From assembly GCF_001747085.1 (NCBI RefSeq), contig NZ_MDJD01000047.1:1-64000 (forward strand): DNA of 64,000 bases, in the 5' to 3' direction. How positions within the stretch are numbered: position 1 is the first letter of the stretch; each line of letters begins with the position of its first letter. Position numbers and translations under genes: made by a program. Of this stretch, positions 34,193 to 43,607 are shown one piece after another. The notes under the pieces were generated by a model that was given only the letters and a program-made list of their open reading frames with translations, made no database searches and had not been told where the DNA came from. Origin of the DNA: Flavivirga aquatica. GTDB taxonomy: Bacteria; Bacteroidota; Bacteroidia; Flavobacteriales; Flavobacteriaceae.

Positions 34193-36484
34193 GTGAAAGT
34201 TTGTATAGCCGAAAAACCAAGTGTTGCCAGAGAAATAGCTACCGTTTTAGGAGCTAATTCTAAACGTGATGGATATTATGAGGGTAATGGCTATGCAGTA
34301 ACTTATACCTTTGGGCATTTATGTACATTAAAAGAGCCAAACGATTATAAACCATATTGGAAAAGTTGGGATTTAAATAACTTACCTATGTTGCCAGAGA
34401 AATTTGAAACCAAAGTTGTTTCTAATTCGGGTATACAAAAACAATTTAAAATAGTAAAAGGTTTATTTGATAAAGCAGATGTAGTTATAAATTGCGGTGA
34501 TGCTGGTCAAGAAGGAGAGTTGATTCAGCGTTGGGTGTTGAACGAAGCTAATTATAAAGGCGAGGTACAACGTTTATGGATATCATCATTAACTACCGAA
34601 GCTATAAAAGAAGGCTTTGATAACTTAAAAGCTTCAAGTGATTATGATAACTTATATTATGCAGGTTTCTCAAGAGCTATAGGCGATTGGTTGTTAGGGA
34701 TGAACGCTACTAGGCTATATACTGTAAAACATGGTGGTTATAAGCAAGTATTATCTGTTGGACGTGTGCAAACACCAACATTAGCAATGGTTGTTAATAG
34801 GTTTAAAGAGATTGAAAATTTTAAACCGCAACCATATTGGGAATTACAAACATTATATAGAGAAACACTTTTTAGTTATGAAGAAGGACGTTTTTTTAAA
34901 AAAGAAGACGGAGAAACTTTAGCAAATAAAGTTAAAGAAAGTGATTTTGAAATAGAATCTATAACTAAAAAGAAGGGTAAGGAATATGCACCTAAGCTTT
35001 TTGATTTAACAGGATTACAAGTGTATTGTAATACCAAGTTTGGGTTTTCGGCAGATGAAACACTAAAAATTGTTCAGAAATTGTATGAACAAAAAGTAGT
35101 GACATATCCTAGAGTTGATACGACTTTTTTACCTAATGATGTCTATCCTAAAGTAGCAGGGATTCTGCAGAAATTAACAAATTATTCTAATTTAACACAG
35201 CCACTTTTAGGAAAGAAAATAAAAAAATCTACTAAAGTCTTTAATGATAAAAAAGTAACCGATCACCACGCTATTATACCAACAGGTATTCAAATTAATT
35301 TACAATACAATCAGCAACAAGTATACGATATTATTGTAAAACGTTTTATAGCCGTATTTTATGAAGAATGTATTGTTGCAAATACAACAGTTATTGGTAG
35401 TGCAGCAAAGGTGTCTTTTAAAACTACAGGAAAAGAAATTTTAGATAAAGGATGGCGTATTGTTTTTGAAAACCCTAAAGCAAAAGAAAGAGAGTCGGGT
35501 ATTTTACCAACATTTGAAAAAGGAGAAAAAGGCCCACACGAACCATTGTTTTTAGAAAAAGAAACCAAACCACCAAATCAATACACAGAAGCAACATTAT
35601 TGAGAGCAATGGAAACGGCTGGTAAACAGGTAGACGACGAGGAACTAAGAGATTTAATGAAGGAAAATGGTATTGGACGTCCGTCAACCCGAGCCAATAT
35701 TATAGAAACGCTTTTTAAAAGAAAATATATAAAACGAAACAAAAAGCAGGTGTTGCCAACAGTTACAGGTATTCAGTTAATTGATACTATTCAAAATGAT
35801 TTATTAAAATCGGCAGAATTAACAGGCTCTTGGGAAAAACAATTAAAAGATATTGAAAAAGGCGAGTATAGTGCAGGCGCATTTATTAAAAATATGAAAC
35901 GTATGGTAGATGCTTTAGTATACGAAGTGCGTAGCGAAACCAAGCGTGCCAATATATCTCATGCCACTACTGTTAAAAAACGCGAAACTAAAGCAGCAGT
36001 AAAAAAGACAGCAGGCATTACAACAGAGTCTTGCCCTAAATGTAAAAACGGAAAGCTTTTAAAAGGAAAAACAGCTTATGGATGTAGTGGATTTAAATCG
36101 GGGTGCGATTTTGTATTGCCTTTTAGTTTTAATGGTAAAAAAATATCAGAAAAACAATTTATAAGATTATTACAAAAAGGATCTACTGTTAATTTAAAAG
36201 GCTTCAAAACAGATGCAGGAACCGTTGAAGGCTTGTTGCGTTTTGATGATAGTTTCCAATTAAAGTTAGAACCTAAGAAAACTTCCGCGAAAGCGAAACC
36301 TGATGAATTATTATGTCCTAAATGTAAAAAAGGGATCGTTATAAAAGGTAAAACGGCCTATGGTTGTAGTGGTTATAAAGCAGGATGTGATTTTAAAGTA
36401 ACTTTTGATGAAGTTAGAGGTAAAATGAATGGACAAAAGCCAACCAAGGATTTGGTGCATAGTATCTTGAATGGAAGTATATAA
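34193..36484 (+). CDS. topB: DNA topoisomerase III (type IA)
   Basis: The 763-residue protein starts at GTG. The Toprim domain begins KVCIAEKPSVAREIATVLG and has the acidic set near CGDAGQEGELIQRW. The active-site Tyr lies in VTYPRVDTTFLP, and SVGRVQTPTLAMVV is conserved. The C-terminus has two zinc-ribbon-like repeats (CPKCKNGKLLKGKTAYGCSG and CPKCKKGIVIKGKTAYGCSG). It relaxes and decatenates DNA, often together with RecQ, which is encoded just upstream. It overlaps the pseudouridine synthase gene by 14 bp. Confidence 0.95.
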   Translation: MKVCIAEKPSVAREIATVLGANSKRDGYYEGNGYAVTYTFGHLCTLKEPNDYKPYWKSWDLNNLPMLPEKFETKVVSNSGIQKQFKIVKGLFDKADVVINCGDAGQEGELIQRWVLNEANYKGEVQRLWISSLTTEAIKEGFDNLKASSDYDNLYYAGFSRAIGDWLLGMNATRLYTVKHGGYKQVLSVGRVQTPTLAMVVNRFKEIENFKPQPYWELQTLYRETLFSYEEGRFFKKEDGETLANKVKESDFEIESITKKKGKEYAPKLFDLTGLQVYCNTKFGFSADETLKIVQKLYEQKVVTYPRVDTTFLPNDVYPKVAGILQKLTNYSNLTQPLLGKKIKKSTKVFNDKKVTDHHAIIPTGIQINLQYNQQQVYDIIVKRFIAVFYEECIVANTTVIGSAAKVSFKTTGKEILDKGWRIVFENPKAKERESGILPTFEKGEKGPHEPLFLEKETKPPNQYTEATLLRAMETAGKQVDDEELRDLMKENGIGRPSTRANIIETLFKRKYIKRNKKQVLPTVTGIQLIDTIQNDLLKSAELTGSWEKQLKDIEKGEYSAGAFIKNMKRMVDALVYEVRSETKRANISHATTVKKRETKAAVKKTAGITTESCPKCKNGKLLKGKTAYGCSGFKSGCDFVLPFSFNGKKISEKQFIRLLQKGSTVNLKGFKTDAGTVEGLLRFDDSFQLKLEPKKTSAKAKPDELLCPKCKKGIVIKGKTAYGCSGYKAGCDFKVTFDEVRGKMNGQKPTKDLVHSILNGSI

Positions 36485-37067
36485 AAAGGATCACAGACAT
36501 TTTGTAATTTATAAACCTTATGGCTACTTAAGTCAGTTTACAACCAATGCAGTTAAACAGAGAAATAAAAGGTTTTTAGGTTTACTTCAAGACTTTCCAG
36601 AAGGTATTATGGCAATTGGGCGTTTAGATGAAAAATCTGAAGGTTTATTGCTTTTAACCACAGATGGAAAGATGAGTGATTATGTAAATAGTCAAAAGGT
36701 AGAAAAAGAGTATTATGCACTAGTAGATGGTAATATTTCTGCGGAAGCGATAACACAATTAAAAACGGGTGTTGAAATTGGTTTTGATGGTAAAAAGTAT
36801 CAAACAAAACCTTGTAAAGCATTTAAACTAGATACTGAACCAGATTTACCAGAACGTTCTAAGAAAATCCGTGATGCAAGACATGGACCAACCACATGGG
36901 TTTCTATAACCTTAAAAGAGGGTAAGTTTAGGCAGGTTCGTAAAATGACATCGGCAGTTGGTTACCCTACGCTACGTTTGGTAAGAGTTAGGGTAGGAAG
37001 CATCCAATTAAATGCAATGCAAGTTGGAGATGTTGTTGAGGTTGACGAATTCCATACATTATCATAA
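36471..37067 (+). CDS. RsuA/RluE-type rRNA pseudouridine synthase
   Basis: The 198-residue protein has the catalytic motif GRLDEKSEGLLLLTTDG with Asp53 as nucleophile, and the downstream EGKFRQVRKMTSAVGYPTLR motif. It lacks an S4 domain, which matches RluE (23S rRNA U2457) among the short members, so RluE is the best guess. It overlaps the end of topB by 14 bp and is probably translated from the same mRNA. Confidence 0.88.
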   Translation: MEVYKKDHRHFVIYKPYGYLSQFTTNAVKQRNKRFLGLLQDFPEGIMAIGRLDEKSEGLLLLTTDGKMSDYVNSQKVEKEYYALVDGNISAEAITQLKTGVEIGFDGKKYQTKPCKAFKLDTEPDLPERSKKIRDARHGPTTWVSITLKEGKFRQVRKMTSAVGYPTLRLVRVRVGSIQLNAMQVGDVVEVDEFHTLS

Positions 37068-37220
37068 TGACCATTAGAGTTGATTATTTACGTTTTTGAG
37101 GAGGTACAAAGTAATCTGGTTATTATTTCTAAACATTAATAGAAAGCGACTTTTTTAAGGCGTAAAGATTCTATTTTAAAGATTATTTTAGTCGTGTCTC
37201 TTTCGTAATGACTAATAGTT

Positions 37221-37850
37221 CTAAACCTCTAGTTTTTTTAGTTCGTTATAATTACGATTTAATCGTTTTAATAATAAACCATAAAGAAGTCTATAGAATA
37301 ACCAAATTAGCAGGATAACAATAGCTATAAAAACAATAACAACTATGGAAATGATAAAAATTTTTGCAGTGTTAAGATTTGCTATATTTGATATTTTAGG
37401 GTCATTACTTAAGCCATAATAAAGTCCAATTATTAAAGAGAGTCCTACCATTATTAAATTATATAGCACATAGTATTTTATAATCTTTCTTGTTTTTAAA
37501 ATACTCTCCATTAACTTTTTAGCACTATCTGTAACAGATATAGATTTGTAAGACTTGTAGAGTAAATATATAAAAACAGCTATAATGCTAAAACTAAATA
37601 TATTAAGTCCATTAAGTATATAATCGTTTGTATAAACCTTATCTAATTTTGTTCTAAATTCATCTGAAGTATAATAAGGAATGGTGCTTATTAAAATCCA
37701 AAATATAAGTTCTGCTATACTAATATAGAATAGCATCTTAACAATTGAAGACGATTTTTTATGTAGCATGGGGTAGATGTCCTTAACAGAAAGTGTTTTA
37801 TGTTCCGTCTGTTTATTCCAATCTTTTTTTAATAAATCTAATTCATCCAT
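37221..37850 (-). CDS. Membrane protein, putative partner (anti-sigma-like) of the ECF sigma factor
   Basis: The 209-residue protein has a short soluble N-terminus (MDELDLLKKDWNKQTEH) and four hydrophobic segments (about 41-60, 85-105, 125-145, 165-190). It follows the sigma factor by 3 bp on the same strand, the usual place for a regulator of that factor. No classic zinc anti-sigma motif is present, so the role is inferred from position only. Confidence 0.6.
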   Translation of the reverse strand: MDELDLLKKDWNKQTEHKTLSVKDIYPMLHKKSSSIVKMLFYISIAELIFWILISTIPYYTSDEFRTKLDKVYTNDYILNGLNIFSFSIIAVFIYLLYKSYKSISVTDSAKKLMESILKTRKIIKYYVLYNLIMVGLSLIIGLYYGLSNDPKISNIANLNTAKIFIISIVVIVFIAIVILLIWLFYRLLYGLLLKRLNRNYNELKKLEV

Positions 37851-37853
37851 ATT

Positions 37854-38348
37854 TTACGGATTAAGTATGGTTTTAAGTTTCGTTTTAATTCTGTTCATTT
37901 TCACACGAGCATTCACTTCACTAATTCCCAAGGTTTCACTAATTTCTCTATAGTCTTTATCTTCTAAATATAAAAACACAAGAGCTTTTTCAATGTCATT
38001 TAATTGGTGTACTGCTTTGTAGAGTACTTTTAATTGTTCTTCTTCAGTATCATCATAATATTCAGCTTTCATTTTAAACGCAACACCTTCAAATTCTTGA
38101 GTTTTAATGGTGCGCTTAGATTTTCTGTATAAAGTAATAGCGGTATTTAAGCCTACTCTATACATCCAGGTACTAAACTTCGCATCACCTCTAAACTTAG
38201 GGTAGGCACGCCATAGTTGAATAGTTATTTCTTGAAATAAATCGTTGTGAGCATCATAGTTGTTAGTATATAAACGGCATACCTTATGTACAATATTTTG
38301 ATGCTTTTCGAGCAATTCAACAAAACTATGTTCTAATTCTTTATTCAA
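37854..38348 (-). CDS. ECF-type RNA polymerase sigma factor
   Basis: The 164-residue protein starts at a TTG. Region 2 is HNDLFQEITIQLWRAYPKFR followed by FSTWMYRVGLNTAI, and region 4 is VFLYLEDKDYREISETLGIS with EVNARVKMNRIKTKL. It should direct polymerase to a small regulon. It heads a two-gene unit with the membrane protein downstream and is divergent from the NADH dehydrogenase gene. Confidence 0.9.
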   Translation of the reverse strand: MNKELEHSFVELLEKHQNIVHKVCRLYTNNYDAHNDLFQEITIQLWRAYPKFRGDAKFSTWMYRVGLNTAITLYRKSKRTIKTQEFEGVAFKMKAEYYDDTEEEQLKVLYKAVHQLNDIEKALVFLYLEDKDYREISETLGISEVNARVKMNRIKTKLKTILNP

Positions 38349-38477
38349 TGTGATGGCTTGGTTATAATATATAAGTAGGTTAAAATTTTAAAATGTTACA
38401 AATGTGTGAAAATAAATTTTTATAAGGTTAAAAATGTGTCTGTATTATAGTATTTTTATGCTCTATTTTATTTTACT

Positions 38478-39755
38478 ATGAATATTCCCCAATCTAATTT
38501 CCCTAGAGTCGTTATTATAGGCGGTGGTTTTGCAGGAATTAGTTTTGCTAGAAAAATAGCAAATAAAAACGTGCAAGTTGTTTTAATTGATAAACGAAAT
38601 TATCATACTTTTCAGCCTTTATTGTATCAAGTATCTTCAGCAGGATTAGAGCCGGATTCTATTGCATATCCGCTTCGTAAGATATTGAAGAATCATAAAA
38701 ATACATTCTTTCGTCTGGCTGAAGTTGAATCAATTAATTCAGAAAAGAATGAGTTAATAACAAGTATAGGTAATCTTAATTATGATTATTTGGTAATAGC
38801 AACAGGTACTAAAACCAATTATTTTGGCAATAAAGCAATTGAAACACATTGTATGCCTATGAAAAAAGTACCTCAAGCTTTAAATATTCGTAGTTTAATA
38901 TTGCAAAATTTTGAGCAAGCAGCTATAACTAACGATAAAGAAACACGTAAGGCTTTATTGAATTTTGTTATTGTTGGAGGAGGACCGACAGGTGTTGAGT
39001 TAGCAGGAGCTATAGCTGAACTTAAAAATCATATTTTACCTAGAGATTATCGGGATTTAATTCCTGGTGATATGCAAATATATTTGTTAGAAGGAGGTGC
39101 ACGTGTTTTACCAACTATGAGTAAGCATGCTTCTAAAAAGGCAGCACGATTTCTTTCTAAATTGGGAGTTTTAGTACATTGTAATACATTTGTTAAGAAT
39201 TATGATGGTAAGAAAGTTGAAACTAATTTAAGTTTAGAATTACAGTCTGAAACTTTAATTTGGGCGGCAGGTGTTACTGGGAACCCTGTAGGTGGACTTC
39301 AAGCGGAAGTACTTGTCGATCGTGCTAATAGATATAAAGTTAATGAGTACAATCAAATAGAAGGTTATAATAATATTTTTGCTTTAGGAGATATTAGTTT
39401 AATGCAGACGGATGAGTATCCAAAGGGGCACCCTCAGGTAGCTCAACCCGCTATTCAACAAGGTGAACTTTTAGGAAAAAATCTAGTTAGATTGATAGAA
39501 GGGAAGCCTTTGAAAAAATTCAAATATAAGGACAAGGGTTCTATGGCTACAGTAGGAAGAAACAAAGCCGTTGTAGATTTAAAGAATTTTAGATTTGCAG
39601 GTTTTTTTGCTTGGTTTGTGTGGATGTTTGTGCATCTTATGGCGCTGGTTGGTTTTAGAAACAGAGTAATCGTTTTCTTTAATTGGGGTTATAATTATAT
39701 TAATTTTGATAAAGCTGCACGACTTATTATACGCCCATTTAATAAATCAAATTAA
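38478..39755 (+). CDS. ndh: Type II NADH dehydrogenase (FAD-dependent)
   Basis: The 425-residue protein has an FAD-binding GxGxxG motif at the N-terminus (VVIIGGGFAGISFAR), an NADH-binding one near residue 160 (FVIVGGGPTGVELAGAIAEL) and the FAD-contact stretch NIFALGDISLM. The C-terminal hydrophobic and amphipathic segments (FFAWFVWMFVHLMALVGF) would attach it to the membrane. It passes electrons from NADH to quinone without pumping protons. The TonB-receptor remnant begins just after its stop. Confidence 0.9.
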   Translation: MNIPQSNFPRVVIIGGGFAGISFARKIANKNVQVVLIDKRNYHTFQPLLYQVSSAGLEPDSIAYPLRKILKNHKNTFFRLAEVESINSEKNELITSIGNLNYDYLVIATGTKTNYFGNKAIETHCMPMKKVPQALNIRSLILQNFEQAAITNDKETRKALLNFVIVGGGPTGVELAGAIAELKNHILPRDYRDLIPGDMQIYLLEGGARVLPTMSKHASKKAARFLSKLGVLVHCNTFVKNYDGKKVETNLSLELQSETLIWAAGVTGNPVGGLQAEVLVDRANRYKVNEYNQIEGYNNIFALGDISLMQTDEYPKGHPQVAQPAIQQGELLGKNLVRLIEGKPLKKFKYKDKGSMATVGRNKAVVDLKNFRFAGFFAWFVWMFVHLMALVGFRNRVIVFFNWGYNYINFDKAARLIIRPFNKSN

Positions 39756-39789
39756 TAGTTTCTATTTTAGAATTTTCTTTTTTTTAATA

Positions 39790-41762
39790 CAAAGAATTTT
39801 CTCTAAGTTATTTATTGGTTATAATTTGTCTTATGAAACATATACTATGATAGGTGATGTGTCTTATATGAAAGATATCACAATCAAATTACGAGAAGAT
39901 ATAAATGCTTTAGATGCAGTAGTGTTATCTGCAGGAACATTTTAGGCAGGAGACAATAGTAAGGTTAATGTGTTAAAACCATTAGATGTGGTAACTACGG
40001 CAAGTGCTTTAGGTGATTTTGTTGGCGCATTACAAACGTTGCCAGGAACCACAACGGTGGCAGAAGATGGGAGGTTATTTGTTCGTGGCGGAACAGCCGA
40101 AGAAACACAAATATTTATTGATGGTATACGCGTGTTTACGCCTTATACCGCAACTACTAATAATGTGCCAACACGTGAACGTTACTCTCCGTTTTTATTT
40201 GATGGTATAATGTTTTCTACTGGAGGTTATTCGGCAGAATACGGACAGGCTTTATCAAGTGTTTTGTTATTGAATACGATCGATGAACCAGACCAAGAAA
40301 AAACAGATATTGGTGTTATGAGTGTTGGAGCTACTCTTGGTAGTACTCAAAAATGGAATAAGAGTTCATTAAGTGTTAATGCATCTTATATAAACTAGCT
40401 CCATATAATGCCATATTCTCTAGTAGAAATGATTGGATTAAACCTTATGAAACGGTTTCTGGAGAAACGGTCTATAGAAGAAAAACAGATTTGGGCTTAT
40501 TTAAACTTTATGGAGCGTTTGATACAACCAATTTTGAGTTAATACAAGGAGATATTAACGATGTAGAAGGTGTGCGTTTTAAACTTGATAATAATAATGT
40601 GTATTTAAATGGTTCATATCGGGGTATTTTAAATGATACTTGGTCTATGCACGGAGGATTTAGTTATACTCATGCAAAAAATAATATGGATATTATAGAT
40701 CGCACTATTAAGGACACCGAAAATTCATTACATACTAAGCTTAAGTTTAAAAATAGAATAAACAATCGTTTTAAATTATATTTTGGAGCAGAATGTTTTG
40801 CTACAAATTTTAAAGAAAAGTATAATGATGCATCTTCTCAAGGATCAACCTATGTTTATGATAATAATATAGCGGCAGCGTTTGCAGAGGCTGATATTTT
40901 TATATCTAAAAATTTAGCCTTTAAAACGAGAGTGCGTAGTGAGTATAGCTAATTGTTTAACGATTTTACGATCTCTCCTAGATTGTCGTTGGCTTATAAA
41001 ACATCTTCGAAAAGTCAAGTGTTATTAGCTTATGGTGATTTTTATCAAAACCCATCAAGTAATATTTTAAAGTTTAATCAAGATTTAAAAGCGGAACATA
41101 CATCTCATTACATTTTTAATTATCAGTATAACGGAGATAAGAGATTGTTTAGAGCTGAAGCGTATTATAAAGGATATAGTAGCTTAGTAAAATATGATTC
41201 GGAGTTTACAACTTTTAATAGTAATTATAATAATAATGGGGATGGTTTTGCAAAAGGCATTGATTTCTTTTGGAGAGATAGTAATAGTATTAAAAACTTT
41301 GATTATTGGTTAAGCTATTCCTTTTTAGATACAGAACGTAATTATAAAAATTACCCAAATAAAGCGCAGCCAAATTTTGCAAATACTAACAACTTATCTG
41401 TAGTTGGTAAATATTGGATTGAAAAATGGCGTAGTCAAATAGGTTTTAGTTATGCTTATGCTTCCGGTAGGCGTTACACAAACCCTAATATATCTGGGTT
41501 TTTAAATGATAAAACAAAGTCTTTTAATAGTTTAAGCGTGAATTGGGCTTATTTAATTAGCCCTCAAAAAATACTTTATGCTTCTGTAAACAATGTTTTA
41601 GGTTTTAAAAATATTAACGGATATCAATATGCAAATACACCTGATATATATGGTAATTTTAATAAACGTGCTTTACGACTAGCTACAGATCAATTCTTTT
41701 TTGTTGGTTTCTTTTGGACGATTAGTGTGGATAAAAAGAATAATCAATTGGATAATTTGTAG
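39790..41762 (+). pseudogene. TonB-dependent outer-membrane receptor, decayed and 5'-truncated
   Basis: The start (signal peptide and most of the carboxypeptidase-like domain) is missing. What remains runs from GYNLSYETYTMIGDVSYMKD through VVLSAGTF, a plug domain (VRGGTAEETQIFIDGIRVF) and beta-barrel strands to the end (FWTISVDKKNNQLDNL). An in-frame TAG (39943-39945) replaces what is normally Glu in the AGTFEAGD motif, a -1 shift occurs near 40396, and a TAA (40950-40952) follows RVRSEYS. The barrel is otherwise well preserved, so the loss is fairly recent. The substrate cannot be inferred. Confidence 0.85.
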
Positions 41763-41846
41763 AGATGATTTGCTCTTTTAAAGAAGTTATTATGATTATA
41801 TAGAATATGAAAAATATAAAGAAAAAAACTTAGTCTTTAACGTATA

Positions 41847-41882
41847 AAAAAAGACCTTTTATCTAGGTAAAAGGTCTTTTTT
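41847..41882. terminator. Bidirectional intrinsic terminator
   Basis: A 15-bp perfect stem (41847-41861 and 41868-41882, centred on AAGACCTTTTA) closes on a 6-base loop and is flanked by A and T runs on the two sides. It sits between the TonB remnant and the convergent lipoprotein gene. Confidence 0.85.
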
Positions 41883-41913
41883 AGTTTTCGTAAATTATCT
41901 TTTTACTTAGTTA

Positions 41914-43197
41914 TTATAATGCTGTGGTATATACATTAGCCTTAAGTTCTATTTTTATAGGATCGTACAATAGCAGAAAGTTAAGGTCTTTTAAGGCTCC
42001 TGTATTATTGTTTAAAGTTTTAGTTACACTAGGTGTTGCGTAGGATTCAAGCATAGGGTTAAACATAACATCAACGATATAACTTGAAATGCCACTTGTA
42101 GTGTTACTAACAAAATTACCAGGGAAATTAAGTTCAATATAGAGTTTCCCTCTTTCTCCAGTCTGGATTTCATTATTACTATCTGTAGGGTTATTTTCCA
42201 TTAATCTAATACTATTTTCAAAGTAATAGTTTTTACTTGGTGTTTCAGGTGTTTTTGTGACTTCTATTTTTGAAGAAGTTAGTTTGGAGTTTATTGGGTA
42301 ATTTCCATGATATGTAAATCCAAGAGCATTATCGAATGTGTGAATATGAGAAATAATATTGCCATTATTTAAAGTAACGGATTCCTCATCAAAAGTGATA
42401 AGTTTTTTTACATCTACAAGTACACGATATTCACGATAATTAGTTTCATCACTATTGTACACTCTAAAAGCAATTATATTAGGGAATTTGAAGTCGATTG
42501 AAGAGCCTTGGGTGTAAACTTCAAAATTGGGATGAGTTCCATAATGACTCGATGTGTAGTGTATAGAGCTTCCTTCAAAGTCTAATTTAGGTGTTAAGTC
42601 GGAAAAATTTGTACCATTAGGTACAGTAACCATAATAGTGCCATTGTAGCTTTGGTTAGTATGTTCTCTTACTTCAATACTAGTAATATCTTCATTAAGA
42701 TTAAGGTTGTCAGATTTTAAAAAGTGAAGCCCAGTAATATTTAGTTTTTGTAAAGCAGGCGCAATGTCTTTTGTAATGATTAGTACATCATATTCTAAAG
42801 AAATATTAGTGTCTTTAGTAGACGTTATTCTATAGGTAATTGTCTCTCCAGGAATGATGTCTTTTTCACCAACATTTGGAGAAATATTAAACTTAGAATC
42901 ATCAAAATCAACTTGTTTAAGGCTAAATTTAGATATTTCATTATACTCTAATTCTATTGTTATTTTCCCTTTATTTTGAGGAACTCCATTAATCATTGTT
43001 GGTTGTTCAATAGAAATACCATCTGCTTTTAATGTAATATCAATTTCAGAAAGAGGGAAACTTAAAAGAAGGGCTTCTTTAAAATCTACATTTTGGTTAT
43101 TGTTTTTAGGATCAGTAGGAGAGTCGTCGCTATCGCAACTTGAACTAAATAAAGATGTTACGATTAATAAAGTAATTGTAAAAATAGGCGTTTTCAT
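41914..43197 (-). CDS. Surface lipoprotein of unknown function with Ig-like beta repeats
   Basis: The 427-residue protein starts with a lipoprotein signal (LLIVTSLFSSSCDSDDSPTD; Cys at 21), and the acidic residues after the Cys fit export to the outer surface. The rest is all-beta, with repeated segments such as ITSIEVREHTN and EYRVLVDVKKL that look like immunoglobulin-type domains of carbohydrate-binding lipoproteins. No catalytic motif was seen and no family was recognised with confidence. It lies upstream of a decayed receptor gene of opposite strand. Confidence 0.65.
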   Translation of the reverse strand: MKTPIFTITLLIVTSLFSSSCDSDDSPTDPKNNNQNVDFKEALLLSFPLSEIDITLKADGISIEQPTMINGVPQNKGKITIELEYNEISKFSLKQVDFDDSKFNISPNVGEKDIIPGETITYRITSTKDTNISLEYDVLIITKDIAPALQKLNITGLHFLKSDNLNLNEDITSIEVREHTNQSYNGTIMVTVPNGTNFSDLTPKLDFEGSSIHYTSSHYGTHPNFEVYTQGSSIDFKFPNIIAFRVYNSDETNYREYRVLVDVKKLITFDEESVTLNNGNIISHIHTFDNALGFTYHGNYPINSKLTSSKIEVTKTPETPSKNYYFENSIRLMENNPTDSNNEIQTGERGKLYIELNFPGNFVSNTTSGISSYIVDVMFNPMLESYATPSVTKTLNNNTGALKDLNFLLLYDPIKIELKANVYTTAL

Positions 43198-43382
43198 AAT
43201 TTTTATATAAAAAATAGTCAGCTAATATATATAAAATATTTGTAAGAGTATAAAAATGAAATGTTAATAGATATTAGAAATAGAGGTTTTTTGTCAAAAA
43301 AATCTATGATTTTATGTTCTGGAATTATATTTTAAAAGAAAGTCTTATCGTTATGTTATTTGTAAGTAAAAACAAATTTAAT

Positions 43383-43547
43383 ATTGAACTCATCTTGATT
43401 TTTTCTATTCCCTAAAAATGTCCAAAATTCGTCTATATTTCAGTTGTTTTCTCTTGTGTAGCGATGCTATGCCTTTTAAAAATAACTTTATCTGAACAAA
43501 TTTCTACTCATTTTTGATTAAAAATAAAAAGTCAAGATAAGTTCAAT
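43383..43547. repeat. MITE-like element, copy 1
   Basis: This 165-bp block has terminal inverted repeats of about 20 bp: ATTGAACTCATCTTGA on the left and TCAAGATAAGTTCAAT on the right. Its reverse complement matches copy 2 at 54181-54345 over the whole length with roughly one difference in four to five bases. It encodes nothing. It lies in the gap downstream of the GH16 gene. Confidence 0.75.
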
Positions 43548-43555
43548 TATAAAAA

Positions 43556-43583
43556 ACCATGAGAAATAAAAACTCCTCATGGT
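43556..43583 (-). terminator. Terminator of the GH16 gene
   Basis: ACCATGAG (43556-43563) pairs with CTCATGGT (43576-43583). On the minus strand the stem is followed by a run of T (43550-43555 region), 25 bp past the gene stop at 43608. Confidence 0.65.
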
Positions 43584-43607
43584 CTTTTAATAAAATTAGT
43601 CACTGTG

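Noticed and set aside
41914-43197. SusD/SusE-type partner of the TonB receptor
   Set aside because: No SusD motif is visible and it lies on the opposite strand from the receptor remnant. Only a general surface lipoprotein call is supportable.
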